Source of the DNA: Claveliimonas acetigenes
GTDB taxonomy: Bacteria > Bacillota > Clostridia > Lachnospirales > Lachnospiraceae
Assembly: GCF_025567385.1 (NCBI RefSeq)
Contig: NZ_JAOQJU010000005.1
Location: 62,001 to 126,000, forward strand
Direction: 5' to 3'
Length of the DNA stretch: 64,000 nt
A program made the position numbers and the translations under genes. Numbering within the stretch: the first letter of the stretch is position 1; each line of letters begins with the position of its first letter. Positions 42,117 through 51,085 of the stretch are shown here, piece by piece. The notes below the pieces were generated by a model, which worked only from the letters and a program-made list of their open reading frames with translations, searched no databases and was not told the origin of the DNA.

Positions 42117-43130
42117 CTATTTATTAGCAATTACGTACAACATATCTCCCGGCTCTACACCGCCATGTACGACCATATTTGTCATCAGCCCATCACACGG
42201 ACAGATATCACGGGAAATAATTTCTCCATCCCAATTCATGGTATATCCAAGCTCCTGACCCTTATACACAAGATCTCCGCTCTTAATATGAATGTAGTGA
42301 AGGCCTCCTTTTTGTGCAAATAATACATTTCCGCCAGAATATACAACCGGCTCCACGTATACCGGTTCTCCTTCCAACATGCCGACACACATCATCATAT
42401 TCTTTAGTGCATCACATGCCTGTTCCACCAGCTCTTTATTCAGACGTCCTTCTCCGCCTATCTCGAAAAATACCGATGGGATTCCTCTGTGGTTCGCCTC
42501 GGCTACCGCCGATCCCCTGCCGGGATAATTGGGCATCTGCGGGATTGTTCCCTGTGGAACCTCCCATATCTTTTCAGACTTAAACATCCTCGCCAAAGCC
42601 CGCGTCTTTTCATCTACCTCTGTGCCAATCGGAAGAATTTCTATATTGAAATCCAGATCCTCGAACAGTTCCCCGCCGTGCATATCTACATGCCAGTCCG
42701 CAAGGCTGATAAATGTGTGAAAGATCCTCTCTGCCGCCTGCTTGGTCGGAGAGATTCCTAAATGAAGGCTGTCCTTTCCCATATCTTCTCCCTTTTCCAT
42801 TCCCGTCGGGAACACAGAATTCATATTCACATTATCAAGCGGCGAGCGGTTTGCATATTTAAACTGAAGTCCCATGGGATTTTCAATATGTACAAAAATC
42901 AAAGTTCCTGCAATATCCTCCGGCTCCAGTTCTTTAGCCAGATGTACGGTTGCCGCCTGCCCGATCAGTTCATTCGGATGTACGCCTGCCGTAATTACGA
43001 CCGTCGGTCCATCCTTCACTCCGTTGATTACAGTCACCGGTATCTCGATTTTGTTTACTGTCATTTCTGCAGCCAGAAAATTCCATTTTACCTTACTTCC
43101 TTTGGGAATATCCCTGTTATCAATCCTCAT
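42117..43130 (-). CDS. M14-type zinc deacylase, succinylglutamate desuccinylase/aspartoacylase family
   Basis: Predicted cytoplasmic metallo-deacylase that removes an acyl group from an N-acyl amino acid; the true substrate is unknown. The 337 residues carry the zinc motif GVHPNELIG (His and Glu, about 54-59), a second His in DWHVDMHGGE (about 148) and the catalytic Glu in FFEIGGEG (about 229), followed by a C-terminal beta domain. ATG 43130 has AGGAGGTGG five bases upstream; the open frame extends seven codons further, into the end of the transporter-like gene. It is the last of four co-transcribed genes with RidA, a PLP aminotransferase and a DUF819 membrane protein, which suggests uptake, deacylation and transamination of one amino-acid-like substrate (inference). 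Confidence 0.85.
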   Translation of the reverse strand: MRIDNRDIPKGSKVKWNFLAAEMTVNKIEIPVTVINGVKDGPTVVITAGVHPNELIGQAATVHLAKELEPEDIAGTLIFVHIENPMGLQFKYANRSPLDNVNMNSVFPTGMEKGEDMGKDSLHLGISPTKQAAERIFHTFISLADWHVDMHGGELFEDLDFNIEILPIGTEVDEKTRALARMFKSEKIWEVPQGTIPQMPNYPGRGSAVAEANHRGIPSVFFEIGGEGRLNKELVEQACDALKNMMMCVGMLEGEPVYVEPVVYSGGNVLFAQKGGLHYIHIKSGDLVYKGQELGYTMNWDGEIISRDICPCDGLMTNMVVHGGVEPGDMLYVIANK

Positions 43131-43140
43131 AATCCACCTC

Positions 43141-44355
43141 CTATGCTCCAAACAATGTTCCCATTAAAATCCCGAAGAAATTGCCGATTACATTTCCCAG
43201 CGTGCCTACCAGAAGTCCCGGAATAATAAGCTCCGTCCAGTTTTTCGCAATCGCCAGCGCCATTGCGGTAGAACCTCCGCCGATATTCGCATTCGAACAA
43301 ATCATCGCCTCTTCAATACCAAAATGCAGCAATTTTGACCCAAGCAGCACGAACAGAATATTAATCACAACAATAATCATACATGCCACGAAAAACCACG
43401 GTGCGTCTCCTACTAAAAGCCTGATGGATACCGGTGCGCTCATCGTCGCAAAAAACAGATATATAAAGTATGTACCAAGCTCCTGCGCTCCTCCGACTTT
43501 CGCAAGCTTGTCGCTGAAAATGGTTGCTATAATAACGGAAATCACTGTGATAATCAAGTATTTGCTTCCAAGCAGTGCGTTAAAGAAATTAAACACAAAA
43601 TTACTCGTAGGAATCACCGTTGAGAAAAATTCAGAGATCGGCGTCGACACTGCTACAATTACCAGCGAAAGCCCAATCTCGAGCGCCAGGTCAAACAGCG
43701 ATATCTCTCTCTTTCCCCAATATGCTCCCGCACTGGTAGCCGCCTGTCCATTTTCTGCTTCCGTCTGCTTTGCTATTTTATCTTCATAGGGATGCAGCCA
43801 GTGCTTTTTGAAAAAGTTAATAGAAGGAATAACCATCAGCGCAAAGAAGAAGAACATCATCGTAAGCGCATCCGCTACATTTGCCGTTGCGACTGTTGTC
43901 CCGCTTGCTCCGTAATTATCTGCCATAGCGACGAAATTAACGCCTCCGCCAATATAAGAACCTGTTATCATGGCAATAAACTTCGGTGCCTCGTTGATAT
44001 GCCCTGAAGTAATCAGAAATGCCACCGCAGAGCCCACACAGGTTCCCACTGCACCGATGAAAAACAACACAATTAAACGCCCGCTGTCCTTTACAATGGA
44101 TTTAATATCTGCTTTAAAAAGTAATAACGGCAGCGCCATCGGCACAAGATAATTGCCGACAAAATCATAGGCGGGCGCACTTTCCGGAATTACTCTCAGA
44201 TTCGATAACACCAGGGTAATCAAAAGAACCATGATACACCCTGTAATCTTCGCCGCCCATTTATAATTCTGCTCCAGGTAAATAACAATCGCACAGATTG
44301 CACAAAGCAAGGCAAATAACGCAATATGGTTATCTGCTGAAATCAAAGTTGTCAT
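43141..44355 (-). CDS. DUF819 family membrane protein, putative transporter
   Basis: Integral membrane protein of 404 residues with about ten to twelve hydrophobic segments. Glycine-rich pairs typical of DUF819 are visible: TGSYIGGGVNFVAM (about 150) and ANIGGGSTAMALAIA (about 370). The two halves look like an inverted repeat, as in many secondary carriers. The function of DUF819 is not established; its place between an aminotransferase and a deacylase makes uptake of an amino-acid derivative or dipeptide plausible. ATG 44355 has GAGGAGG upstream; the longer frame (to 44409) overlaps the aminotransferase end and looks hydrophilic, so I rejected it. Confidence 0.82.
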   Translation of the reverse strand: MTTLISADNHIALFALLCAICAIVIYLEQNYKWAAKITGCIMVLLITLVLSNLRVIPESAPAYDFVGNYLVPMALPLLLFKADIKSIVKDSGRLIVLFFIGAVGTCVGSAVAFLITSGHINEAPKFIAMITGSYIGGGVNFVAMADNYGASGTTVATANVADALTMMFFFFALMVIPSINFFKKHWLHPYEDKIAKQTEAENGQAATSAGAYWGKREISLFDLALEIGLSLVIVAVSTPISEFFSTVIPTSNFVFNFFNALLGSKYLIITVISVIIATIFSDKLAKVGGAQELGTYFIYLFFATMSAPVSIRLLVGDAPWFFVACMIIVVINILFVLLGSKLLHFGIEEAMICSNANIGGGSTAMALAIAKNWTELIIPGLLVGTLGNVIGNFFGILMGTLFGA

Positions 44356-44372
44356 AATAGTTCCTCCTCTCG

Positions 44373-45593
44373 TCATGTAATAATAGATTTTTTCTCTGCT
44401 AACTGCCACAACGAATCTGCTATCCGTTTGTAGCGCTTCACTGCTTCTTCTTCCTCTCTGAAACAGGCTGTCACAATTCTGATATGCCCTTCTCCCTGCA
44501 TACCATAGGCCGTCCCCTGATTCACAAGAATCTTTGCATGTTCCGCAAGGTAATCTGTAACCTCCCGGGCTGTTCCAAGCCTGCTGACGTCAAGCCAGGA
44601 CAGGATACCGCTTTCACTCCTGTTCATACGGACGCCCGGCACACTGCTTAGAATTTCATGCGCGATGCAGCGCCTGCGGTCCAATATTTCTTTATATGCC
44701 GGTAATATCGTCTTATCCTTTAACGCAGCGATTGCCCCGTAAGTGGATATAGTGCAGGGGGCGCCAACCACATTGACCGCGCTTCCATAGTATACATCCA
44801 TAATCCTGTCATCTGCATACAGATAACCGATCCGATAACCGCTCAGCCCGTATCCTTTGGAAAGCGAGCAGACCGTTACCGTGCGTTCCCACATGCCCGG
44901 AAGCGTACATGGACTTACAAATTCAATCCCGTCAAACACATGATCCTCAAATGCCTGATCGCATACCAGGATCAAATCATTGGCAACCATAAATTCCGCC
45001 AGTTTTTCAAAATTTTCTCTCCTGTAAACAACCGTCGTCGGATTATTCGGATGTGTCAGCACAACCATTTTTGTCTTCTTATTTACTCGTTTTTCAAGCT
45101 CCTCCACTCTTATCTGGTAATTGTCTTCCGGATAGGTCGGCACATGGACCGCCTCTGCTCCAAGAAGCTTACAGTTCAGGTAATTATTGGGATATCCGGG
45201 ATCCGGCACTAACACCTGATCGCCGCTTTCCAGAAACGGCATCATTGCAAACAACAGCCCGGAATCCGACCCCGGTGTAACAATAATATTTCTGGACGCG
45301 TCTACCTCAATTCCATCCTTCTCCCGGATATGCTCTGCCAACGCCTCCCGAAGTCTGGGAAGGCCGACCGGAAGCGTATAGTGTGAAGAAATACCTTCCT
45401 CAATAACAGCAATGGACGCATCCCTTACTGATTCCGGAAGCCAGGGATCCGGATAGAACATATCCGCCCATGCCATATTATCTCCGCCTGCTTTTTGAAA
45501 CTTGTCCGCGCCTTCACCAACATCCGCCTTTCCGGTTTCCGCAAACAATCCGCCTGATAAATCAGAGAATCTCACATTCATATTTCTTTTCAT
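44373..45593 (-). CDS. PLP-dependent class I/II aminotransferase
   Basis: Fold-type I aminotransferase of 406 residues. Signatures are TPGSDSGLLFAMMPFL (cofactor phosphate region, about 108), DPGYPNNYLN, HPNNPTTV (about 182), VCDQAFEDHVF (Asp contacting PLP) and the Schiff-base Lys in CSLSKGYGLSGYRIGY (about 250). It resembles aspartate/aromatic-type enzymes such as PatA/MalY relatives; the amino donor is not predictable. RidA directly upstream (52 bases) would hydrolyse reactive enamine/imine products of PLP enzymes. The ATG at 45593 lacks a good ribosome binding site; GGGAGAG lies about 30 bases upstream, suitably placed for an in-frame ATT six codons earlier, so the exact start is uncertain. 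Confidence 0.85.
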   Translation of the reverse strand: MKRNMNVRFSDLSGGLFAETGKADVGEGADKFQKAGGDNMAWADMFYPDPWLPESVRDASIAVIEEGISSHYTLPVGLPRLREALAEHIREKDGIEVDASRNIIVTPGSDSGLLFAMMPFLESGDQVLVPDPGYPNNYLNCKLLGAEAVHVPTYPEDNYQIRVEELEKRVNKKTKMVVLTHPNNPTTVVYRRENFEKLAEFMVANDLILVCDQAFEDHVFDGIEFVSPCTLPGMWERTVTVCSLSKGYGLSGYRIGYLYADDRIMDVYYGSAVNVVGAPCTISTYGAIAALKDKTILPAYKEILDRRRCIAHEILSSVPGVRMNRSESGILSWLDVSRLGTAREVTDYLAEHAKILVNQGTAYGMQGEGHIRIVTACFREEEEAVKRYKRIADSLWQLAEKKSIIT

Positions 45594-45645
45594 AGATATT
45601 TCGCCGGAAATGATAATCTCTCCCTTTCTTCTAAATTAAATGCCA

Positions 45646-46023
45646 TCATTCTTTATAAGCTGTCACTTCGATTTCAATTCTCGCCCCCTTCGGAAGCGCC
45701 GCAGCCTGCACGCACGCTCTTGCCGGAGCCGTCTCTCCAAAGAATTCCGCATATGCCTCATTTACTTCTGTAAAATCTTTCATATCCTGCAAATAAATGG
45801 TCGTCTTTAATACTTGTGTAATATCACTTCCGGCTTCTTCTAAAATAGCTGCAATGTTTTTGATAGACTGCCTGGTTAATTCACCGATTCCTCCCTCTGC
45901 AAACCCACCGGTCTCCGGGACAATCGGAAGCTGTCCTGACACATAAATAATGCCGTTATGCTCCACCGCCTGTGAGTATGGGCCAATCGCCGCCGGGGCC
46001 TTTTCTGTATTGATTCTCTCCAT
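45646..46023 (-). CDS. ridA: RidA family enamine/imine deaminase
   Basis: Trimeric YjgF/YER057c/UK114 protein that hydrolyses enamine and imine intermediates from PLP enzymes to keto acids and ammonia. The 125 residues carry the family core: APAAIGPYSQAV (about 10-21), GIIYVSGQLP, GSDITQVLKTTIYLQDMKDF and PARACVQAAALPKGARIEIE, whose Arg binds the substrate carboxylate. Length is typical. It is the first gene of the operon and has AGGAGAGAAGAGG before the start. The promoter is close to consensus and carries a palindrome in its spacer. Confidence 0.93.
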   Translation of the reverse strand: MERINTEKAPAAIGPYSQAVEHNGIIYVSGQLPIVPETGGFAEGGIGELTRQSIKNIAAILEEAGSDITQVLKTTIYLQDMKDFTEVNEAYAEFFGETAPARACVQAAALPKGARIEIEVTAYKE

Positions 46024-46081
46024 CCTCTTCTCTCCTTTCTTCCTTTGAATAAAAAATAATTTATTAAGTGAACTAATTTTT

Positions 46082-46109
46082 ATTATATATGTTTTATTCG
46101 AATTGTCAA
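46082..46109 (-). promoter_or_regulatory. Promoter of the ridA operon with palindrome in the spacer
   Basis: On the minus strand TTGACA (46104-46109), 16 bp, TATAAT (46082-46087), both perfect. The palindrome ATTCGAAT (46096-46103) fills half of the spacer and could be an operator. Confidence 0.8.
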
Positions 46110-46144
46110 TACATTTGTTTTATTTTGTCAAAACAATCCGTCAC

Positions 46145-46173
46145 TTTACTTTTTCTCGTTTTTATGATATAAT
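46145..46173 (+). promoter_or_regulatory. Promoter of the YheO-like regulator gene
   Basis: TTTACT (46145-46150), 17 bp, extended -10 TGATATAAT (core 46168-46173), about 60 bases before the start codon. Confidence 0.65.
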
Positions 46174-46234
46174 TTTTTATTATATCCACGTTATATTCAA
46201 AAAGTGGGGTGTAAGCGAAAGGCAGATTATACAA

Positions 46235-46900
46235 ATGAAAACAAATTGCATATTAACTGAAACTGACAGACTGATCCTGAATTCTTATAAAAACCTGATC
46301 AAGGGACTTGCCGACTATCTGGGACCCGGCTACGAATTAATCCTTCACAATCTGGAATCTTACGATAAATCCGTAATTGCAATCGCCAACGGACACTATA
46401 CAGGGAGAAAAGTAGGTTCTCCCATTACCGATATGGCTTTAAATATGCTGAAAAACATTGAAGAGAATGCTTCCGGTGATAATATTACATATTTTACAAC
46501 AAACAAAAATAATAAGCCCATGAAGTCCACGACTATTATTATCCGGGGAGAAGAAAACAAAATTATCGGTCTGCTGTGTATTAACTTTTATCTCGATGTT
46601 CCTTTTTCAAAAATTATAGACGGCTTTACTTCACCGCCCAGACAATCTTCCGGAACAGAGCTTGTGAACGAGGAATTTTTTGAAGATTCTCATGAACTTA
46701 TGCTGCATCTTATCAATAATGCAAAAGAAAAAGTAATGAATGATGCGTCGATTATTTCAACCAACAAGAACAAAGCGATTATTTCTATTTTGTACGAAAA
46801 GGGACTTTTTAATTTCAAAGATTCTGTCCAGTTTATTGCAGATACATTGAACATCTCAAAGAACACCGTATATCTGCACCTCAGAAACCTGAACGGATAA
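46235..46900 (+). CDS. YheO-like transcriptional regulator (PAS plus helix-turn-helix)
   Basis: DNA-binding regulator of 221 residues from the chosen start. Residues about 15-125 form the YheO-type PAS domain (YLGPGYELILHNL, SPITDMALNML, KSTTIIIRGEENKIIGLLCINFYL), likely a small-molecule sensor. Residues about 165-220 form the HTH_22 domain (KAIISILYEKGLFNFKDSVQFIA, NISKNTVYLHLR). It is divergent from the ridA operon and is the obvious candidate to control it. The open frame extends 44 codons upstream, but that part crosses the promoter and is full of aromatic residues, so I use ATG 46235 (AAAGG upstream, 12 bases). It ends at the shared hairpin 46903-46925. Confidence 0.85.
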   Translation: MKTNCILTETDRLILNSYKNLIKGLADYLGPGYELILHNLESYDKSVIAIANGHYTGRKVGSPITDMALNMLKNIEENASGDNITYFTTNKNNKPMKSTTIIIRGEENKIIGLLCINFYLDVPFSKIIDGFTSPPRQSSGTELVNEEFFEDSHELMLHLINNAKEKVMNDASIISTNKNKAIISILYEKGLFNFKDSVQFIADTLNISKNTVYLHLRNLNG

Positions 46901-46925
46901 AACGATTGCGCCCAAGGCGCAATCG
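46899..46925 (-). terminator. Hairpin between convergent yheO-like and response-regulator genes
   Basis: CGATTGCGC (46903-46911) pairs with GCGCAATCG (46917-46925). The minus strand continues TTTTATCC, so it mainly serves the two-component operon; the plus side lacks a T run. It is related to the hairpins at 5918 and 17271. Confidence 0.7.
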
Positions 46926-46942
46926 CCGCGCCTTGCCCTTTT

Positions 46943-47674
46943 CTATAAATTCTTACGATATTTGCTTGGGGAAATTCCCACAGCTTTTTTGAAAACCTTT
47001 GTAAAATAAAAGTAATCCTTGTACCCCACCTCGTTTGCTACCTTCTCCACAGAAAGTCTCTCATCTGCCAGAAGTTCTTTCGCCTTCTGGACTCTTTTCG
47101 CCGTGATATACTCAGAAAAAGACATTCCAAGCCTCTCTTTCAGAAGATTGCTCAAATGCCCCACGCTAATGTTGTGCTTTTCGGAAAAACCAGTCAGAGT
47201 AATATTTTCATTATAGCGAGCCTGAATTTCTTCAACAATATTCTCCAGCGCCGACGGATTGAGAATCTCTTCCGGCTGTTCTTCCTGCTTTCCGCCGCAC
47301 TCGTCCAGCATCTTTTCCAGATTTTCCAGCACTTTTGCAAATGTCTCTGCCTCCACAGGCTTCAGCAGATAATCTACCGCTCCCATCCGGATGGCTTTCT
47401 GTGCATAGTCAAACTCTGCATACCCGCTGACTAACACCACTTTCGTATCCAGCTTTTTCTTCCGTATCTCCTTCATCAACTCAAGCCCGTCCATTCCCGG
47501 CATCCGGATATCCGTAATCAGAACATCCGGTTTCTTTTTCTCAATTTCCTCCAACGCCATCACGCCGTTGCTTGCCTCACCTACTACCTGAAAGGGTGCC
47601 CCAACCTTTTCAATCAGCTTCTTAAGTCCCATAATGACCCATATTTCATCATCCGCAAGAAATATTTTATACAC
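46943..47674 (-). CDS. AraC-type response regulator (YesN-like)
   Basis: Response regulator of 243 residues. The receiver domain (1-118) has the acidic pocket DDE (about 6-8), the phosphorylated Asp in LITDIRMPGMDG (about 55), the Thr/Ser in VLVSGYAE and the Lys in YLLKPVE. The C-terminal AraC domain (about 140-243) has two helix-turn-helix units (SVGHLSNLLKERLGMSFSEYI and VEKVANEVGYKDYFYFTKVFK). Such YesN proteins usually activate genes for uptake or breakdown of plant polysaccharides. Its start overlaps the kinase stop by eight bases, so the two are translationally coupled. Confidence 0.93.
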   Translation of the reverse strand: MYKIFLADDEIWVIMGLKKLIEKVGAPFQVVGEASNGVMALEEIEKKKPDVLITDIRMPGMDGLELMKEIRKKKLDTKVVLVSGYAEFDYAQKAIRMGAVDYLLKPVEAETFAKVLENLEKMLDECGGKQEEQPEEILNPSALENIVEEIQARYNENITLTGFSEKHNISVGHLSNLLKERLGMSFSEYITAKRVQKAKELLADERLSVEKVANEVGYKDYFYFTKVFKKAVGISPSKYRKNL

Positions 47675-49385
47675 TTTTTACGCCTCCATCCTCTACTTCA
47701 TCCGGAACCAAGATGGTAACCTTTGTTCCTTCTCCCCATGTGCTTTCTACTGTAAATTCCATCTTTTCACCATAGAATAGCCGGAGTCGCTGGTAAATGT
47801 TAGCCATCCCGACGCCTTTCGTACTTTCCCTGGATTCCAGGGTTGCCAATACTTCTTCCAGTTTATCAGCTTTCATCCCGCATCCATTGTCTTCTACCGT
47901 AAATATCAGATGCCGTTCATCATACATCTTCGCTTTTACCTGCACTTCCCCACCCTCGATTTTCTGTTCCAGGCCATGGAAAACCGCATTTTCAACCAGG
48001 GGCTGCAGGATCAGTTTTACAATCGGCTTCTCCAAAGCCGCATCGTCCGCTGTAATTTCCACATCAATCTTATCCATAAAGCGGAACTCGATAATCTTGG
48101 CATATTCCTTAATATATTCCAATTCCTCTTCCACCTGCACAATGTTCTCTTCTTTGACTGCGTACCGGAAGAGACGGGACAGCGCCATGGTAATCTCCGC
48201 AATCTCTTCCGCATCATAATACAATGACATTGCCCGGATACAGTCAAAGGTATTATATAAGAAATGCGGATTAATCTGATTGCGGTAAGCCAGTACCTGA
48301 AGCTGCTTTTTGGCAAGCTGGACTTCGTACATCTTCTTCCTTGAAATGTCCATCTCCCGATCCATCTGGTCCTTCTCGTCCAGCATCTGGTTCAGGCTCT
48401 CCATCACCAGCCCGATTTCATCTTCCCGCGCCACTTCTATCCGCTGTTGCGGCATAGCTACGATACTGCGGATAAATTCATTTATCTGATGAATCGGTTT
48501 TATAAAACGCTTGTAGCAGAAAAATATCAGGATCAGCACCGCCACACCTGCTATCATATAAGCCACCATCATAAAGTTCTGCATCCAGCCGGTTCCGCCC
48601 TCCATCTCATTTACCGGAATCCGGCTGACAATCTTCCACCCGTCCATCGCAAGACTCCTGAACTGGACGTCATATTCCTCTGTATTCTTCTTCATATCCT
48701 GTCCAAGCTTCCCGGAAACGGAGCTTCCCCTGGATGCGACAATTTGCCCTTCCCCATCCAGCAGATATACCTGCGTATGCTCCGTTGCCTGAGAACCTTC
48801 CAACATTTCATCAAAATTCCCGGCGCGCATAATCAGCGAGCACATGCCAATCTGTTTGCCGTACTTGACATTCTCCAGGTCAAATACCGGGAAATATATG
48901 ACATAGCTTGCTATTTCCGACTGTTCCAGCAAAAAAGTACTGCCAAATTCCATCTGTGTCTTTCTCTCATGGATGAATTCCATACTATCTGTCTCTTCCA
49001 GTTCTTCTCCCGTACTGGATATTTTTTCCATGGTTCTGTCATAAAGATAGATTCCTGCTATATTTTCATCCAAAAGCATCGTATTCAAATAGACCGTCGA
49101 AAGATCTTCTTCCGACGTCACTCTACCCGCCGAATCCATCGTAAAATACCGGTAAACAGTAGGCGAATACACCAGTGTTGTCGCCACATGATTCATAGAA
49201 TCGTAAAAATCTTGTGCACTCTTCTGAATCTGCGTCAGTGCTTTTTCATTCAATTCCAGTACACTGCTTCGGCTTGTTCTTCTGACATACTGCCTCGTCA
49301 CTCCATACGTTGCCGCAAGGACCAGCAAGATAATACTGCTTATCAATAATAACTGAGAGAACAGGCCGTGCTTTATCTTTCTCAT
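47667..49385 (-). CDS. Sensor histidine kinase (YesM/LytS type)
   Basis: Membrane sensor of 572 residues. Helix 1 (about 11-30), an extracellular sensor domain (about 31-280), helix 2 (about 283-302), HAMP (about 303-355), the His_kinase domain with the phospho-accepting His in NPHFLYNTF (about 385) and a HATPase_c domain with PLVENAVFHGL, VEDNGCGM and GVGMANIYQRL. This fits the YesM family that senses extracellular sugars. It lies 16 bases after a solute-binding lipoprotein gene, which may present ligand to the extracellular domain (inference). AGAGAGG precedes the ATG. Confidence 0.93.
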   Translation of the reverse strand: MRKIKHGLFSQLLLISSIILLVLAATYGVTRQYVRRTSRSSVLELNEKALTQIQKSAQDFYDSMNHVATTLVYSPTVYRYFTMDSAGRVTSEEDLSTVYLNTMLLDENIAGIYLYDRTMEKISSTGEELEETDSMEFIHERKTQMEFGSTFLLEQSEIASYVIYFPVFDLENVKYGKQIGMCSLIMRAGNFDEMLEGSQATEHTQVYLLDGEGQIVASRGSSVSGKLGQDMKKNTEEYDVQFRSLAMDGWKIVSRIPVNEMEGGTGWMQNFMMVAYMIAGVAVLILIFFCYKRFIKPIHQINEFIRSIVAMPQQRIEVAREDEIGLVMESLNQMLDEKDQMDREMDISRKKMYEVQLAKKQLQVLAYRNQINPHFLYNTFDCIRAMSLYYDAEEIAEITMALSRLFRYAVKEENIVQVEEELEYIKEYAKIIEFRFMDKIDVEITADDAALEKPIVKLILQPLVENAVFHGLEQKIEGGEVQVKAKMYDERHLIFTVEDNGCGMKADKLEEVLATLESRESTKGVGMANIYQRLRLFYGEKMEFTVESTWGEGTKVTILVPDEVEDGGVKSV

Positions 49386-49401
49386 ATTGTTCCTCTCTCG
49401 T

Positions 49402-51021
49402 CTAATTCATCTTTTCAATTTTCTTCCCATACTCACTACAGTTTTTCTGATAGCTGTCATTCTTTTTACTGTCCAGCTCGTAAATCTGGCGTTCCGCAAG
49501 TCCACTTAACAGATTCTGATATTCCTGCTCAAACAGCCTGTCATTTTCCGCCAGAATAACCCGGGGAAACTGCGTCCGCTTCCATTCTTCCACATTTTCT
49601 TCCATCTTTTCATAAATACTGCCCGGAAGCAGTGTCTCTGAAAGGTCGCTGACGAGAGCGCTGTCATAAATATGCGTATCTTCATCCAGGGCATACGCCG
49701 TAGTGATTTCATATGAAGCTTCATCTACACTGCCCTCTTCAAAGGGAGCCAATACGCTCCGCTCCCATGCTGTATTCGCGAACATCCACCAGGCAAACAC
49801 GCCACTCTGTGTATAATTGACTCTTGCATTCAGCCCTTCTTCCGTCAGTTCGAGCAGACCATCCTCATCGCAGTGATAATGCTTTCCCTCTTCACCATAA
49901 CACCACAGCAGCAATCCGTCTTCACTGGTCATATAATCAATAAAATCCGCAATCTGCTCCGGGTTCTTACAATCCTTTGCTATAAAGGTATTAATCCACC
50001 CAGTGGTTGCATGATCGCTCCTTCCCGCAACCGAAGTCTTACCTGTGGCAGGCCGTATGGCGCCGGATGATACCCATTCTCTTTCATCAATTGCCGTATT
50101 CGCCACATTTCCGATAAAACACAACACATTTCCGCCCGCGATTACACCTTTCACTTCATCGTTGGACATGGACATCTGGTTGATATCCGCATAACTTCTC
50201 TGCATCACAGTATGAAAAAAATACAGCGCATCCTTCATCTCTGCCTGAAGCGCCGGATCTATGTAATTCCCTTCTTCATCCACCACTTCCACACCAAATG
50301 TATTTGCCAGGAAAGCCAGCGTTGACTCCTGCCAGGAATCCCCATCAACGAGTAACGGAATCACATCCGGTTGCTGCCCGGCTCTCTCGAATGCCGCCAG
50401 CACCTGCTCCTCCGTCTGCAGATTTTCAACAGCAAGCCCCAACTTTTCCAACAGTTCCTTGTTCCAGATAATCGCCAGATTATCCCCATATTGCGCCAAT
50501 TCGTCATATCTTTTGTCGCTTGCCTTCCACAAGCTCCTGGCATCCGGTGAATTCACATGGGAAGGAAGCACATACCAGGCTCCGTCTCTCTGAACCAGTT
50601 CCTGCCTGATGTCCTCCGGCATGTTATCAAGCAAATGAGAATCCGGCTTATATTCTTCCAGAAATTCATCGATTTTCCACACTTTACCTGACGTAACTAA
50701 TTGATTAATGACCGTACTGTTCGTCACCGATATAATATCCGGCAATTCATTATTCACAATCATCAGGCTCAGCTGCTTATCTGGATCGCCAATGATATTT
50801 TTCACATCTACCACTGCCTTCGTTTTGCGGGATATCTCCCCGGTAATAGTTCCCTCTGACACATCCCACGCAGGAGGATGCCAGAATTCCACGTCCGAAA
50901 ATAAGGTCACACGGGCATAGTCTGTCTCTTCTTCTTTCTGTATAGAAGCCGTCTCATCCGAACACCCGGCAAGCAGAAAGATACCCGCCAGCAGCAGATA
51001 TAGCATTGATATTTTCCTCAT
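49402..51021 (-). CDS. Extracellular solute-binding lipoprotein, sugar type
   Basis: Lipoprotein of 539 residues from the chosen start, with a lipobox LLAGC (Cys about 20) and a family 1 solute-binding fold, seen in VTLFSDVEFWHPPAW, DPDKQLSLMIVNNELPDIISV, ADFIDYMTSEDGLLLWCYGEEGKHY (about 380) and the C-terminal lobe. It is larger than average, like the LplA/YtcQ/YesO binding proteins for plant oligosaccharides. No permease or ATPase gene is nearby; instead it heads an operon with a sensor kinase and response regulator. It may therefore be a co-sensor or may serve a transporter elsewhere. ATG 51021 has AGGAGGAAGG upstream; the frame extends 14 codons further without a signal-like start. Confidence 0.85.
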   Translation of the reverse strand: MRKISMLYLLLAGIFLLAGCSDETASIQKEEETDYARVTLFSDVEFWHPPAWDVSEGTITGEISRKTKAVVDVKNIIGDPDKQLSLMIVNNELPDIISVTNSTVINQLVTSGKVWKIDEFLEEYKPDSHLLDNMPEDIRQELVQRDGAWYVLPSHVNSPDARSLWKASDKRYDELAQYGDNLAIIWNKELLEKLGLAVENLQTEEQVLAAFERAGQQPDVIPLLVDGDSWQESTLAFLANTFGVEVVDEEGNYIDPALQAEMKDALYFFHTVMQRSYADINQMSMSNDEVKGVIAGGNVLCFIGNVANTAIDEREWVSSGAIRPATGKTSVAGRSDHATTGWINTFIAKDCKNPEQIADFIDYMTSEDGLLLWCYGEEGKHYHCDEDGLLELTEEGLNARVNYTQSGVFAWWMFANTAWERSVLAPFEEGSVDEASYEITTAYALDEDTHIYDSALVSDLSETLLPGSIYEKMEENVEEWKRTQFPRVILAENDRLFEQEYQNLLSGLAERQIYELDSKKNDSYQKNCSEYGKKIEKMN

Positions 51022-51085
51022 AGCCTTCCTCCTAAAGAAATCCCCCGTCAGTCCAACACGCATCGTTATAAAAATACTTTTTATT

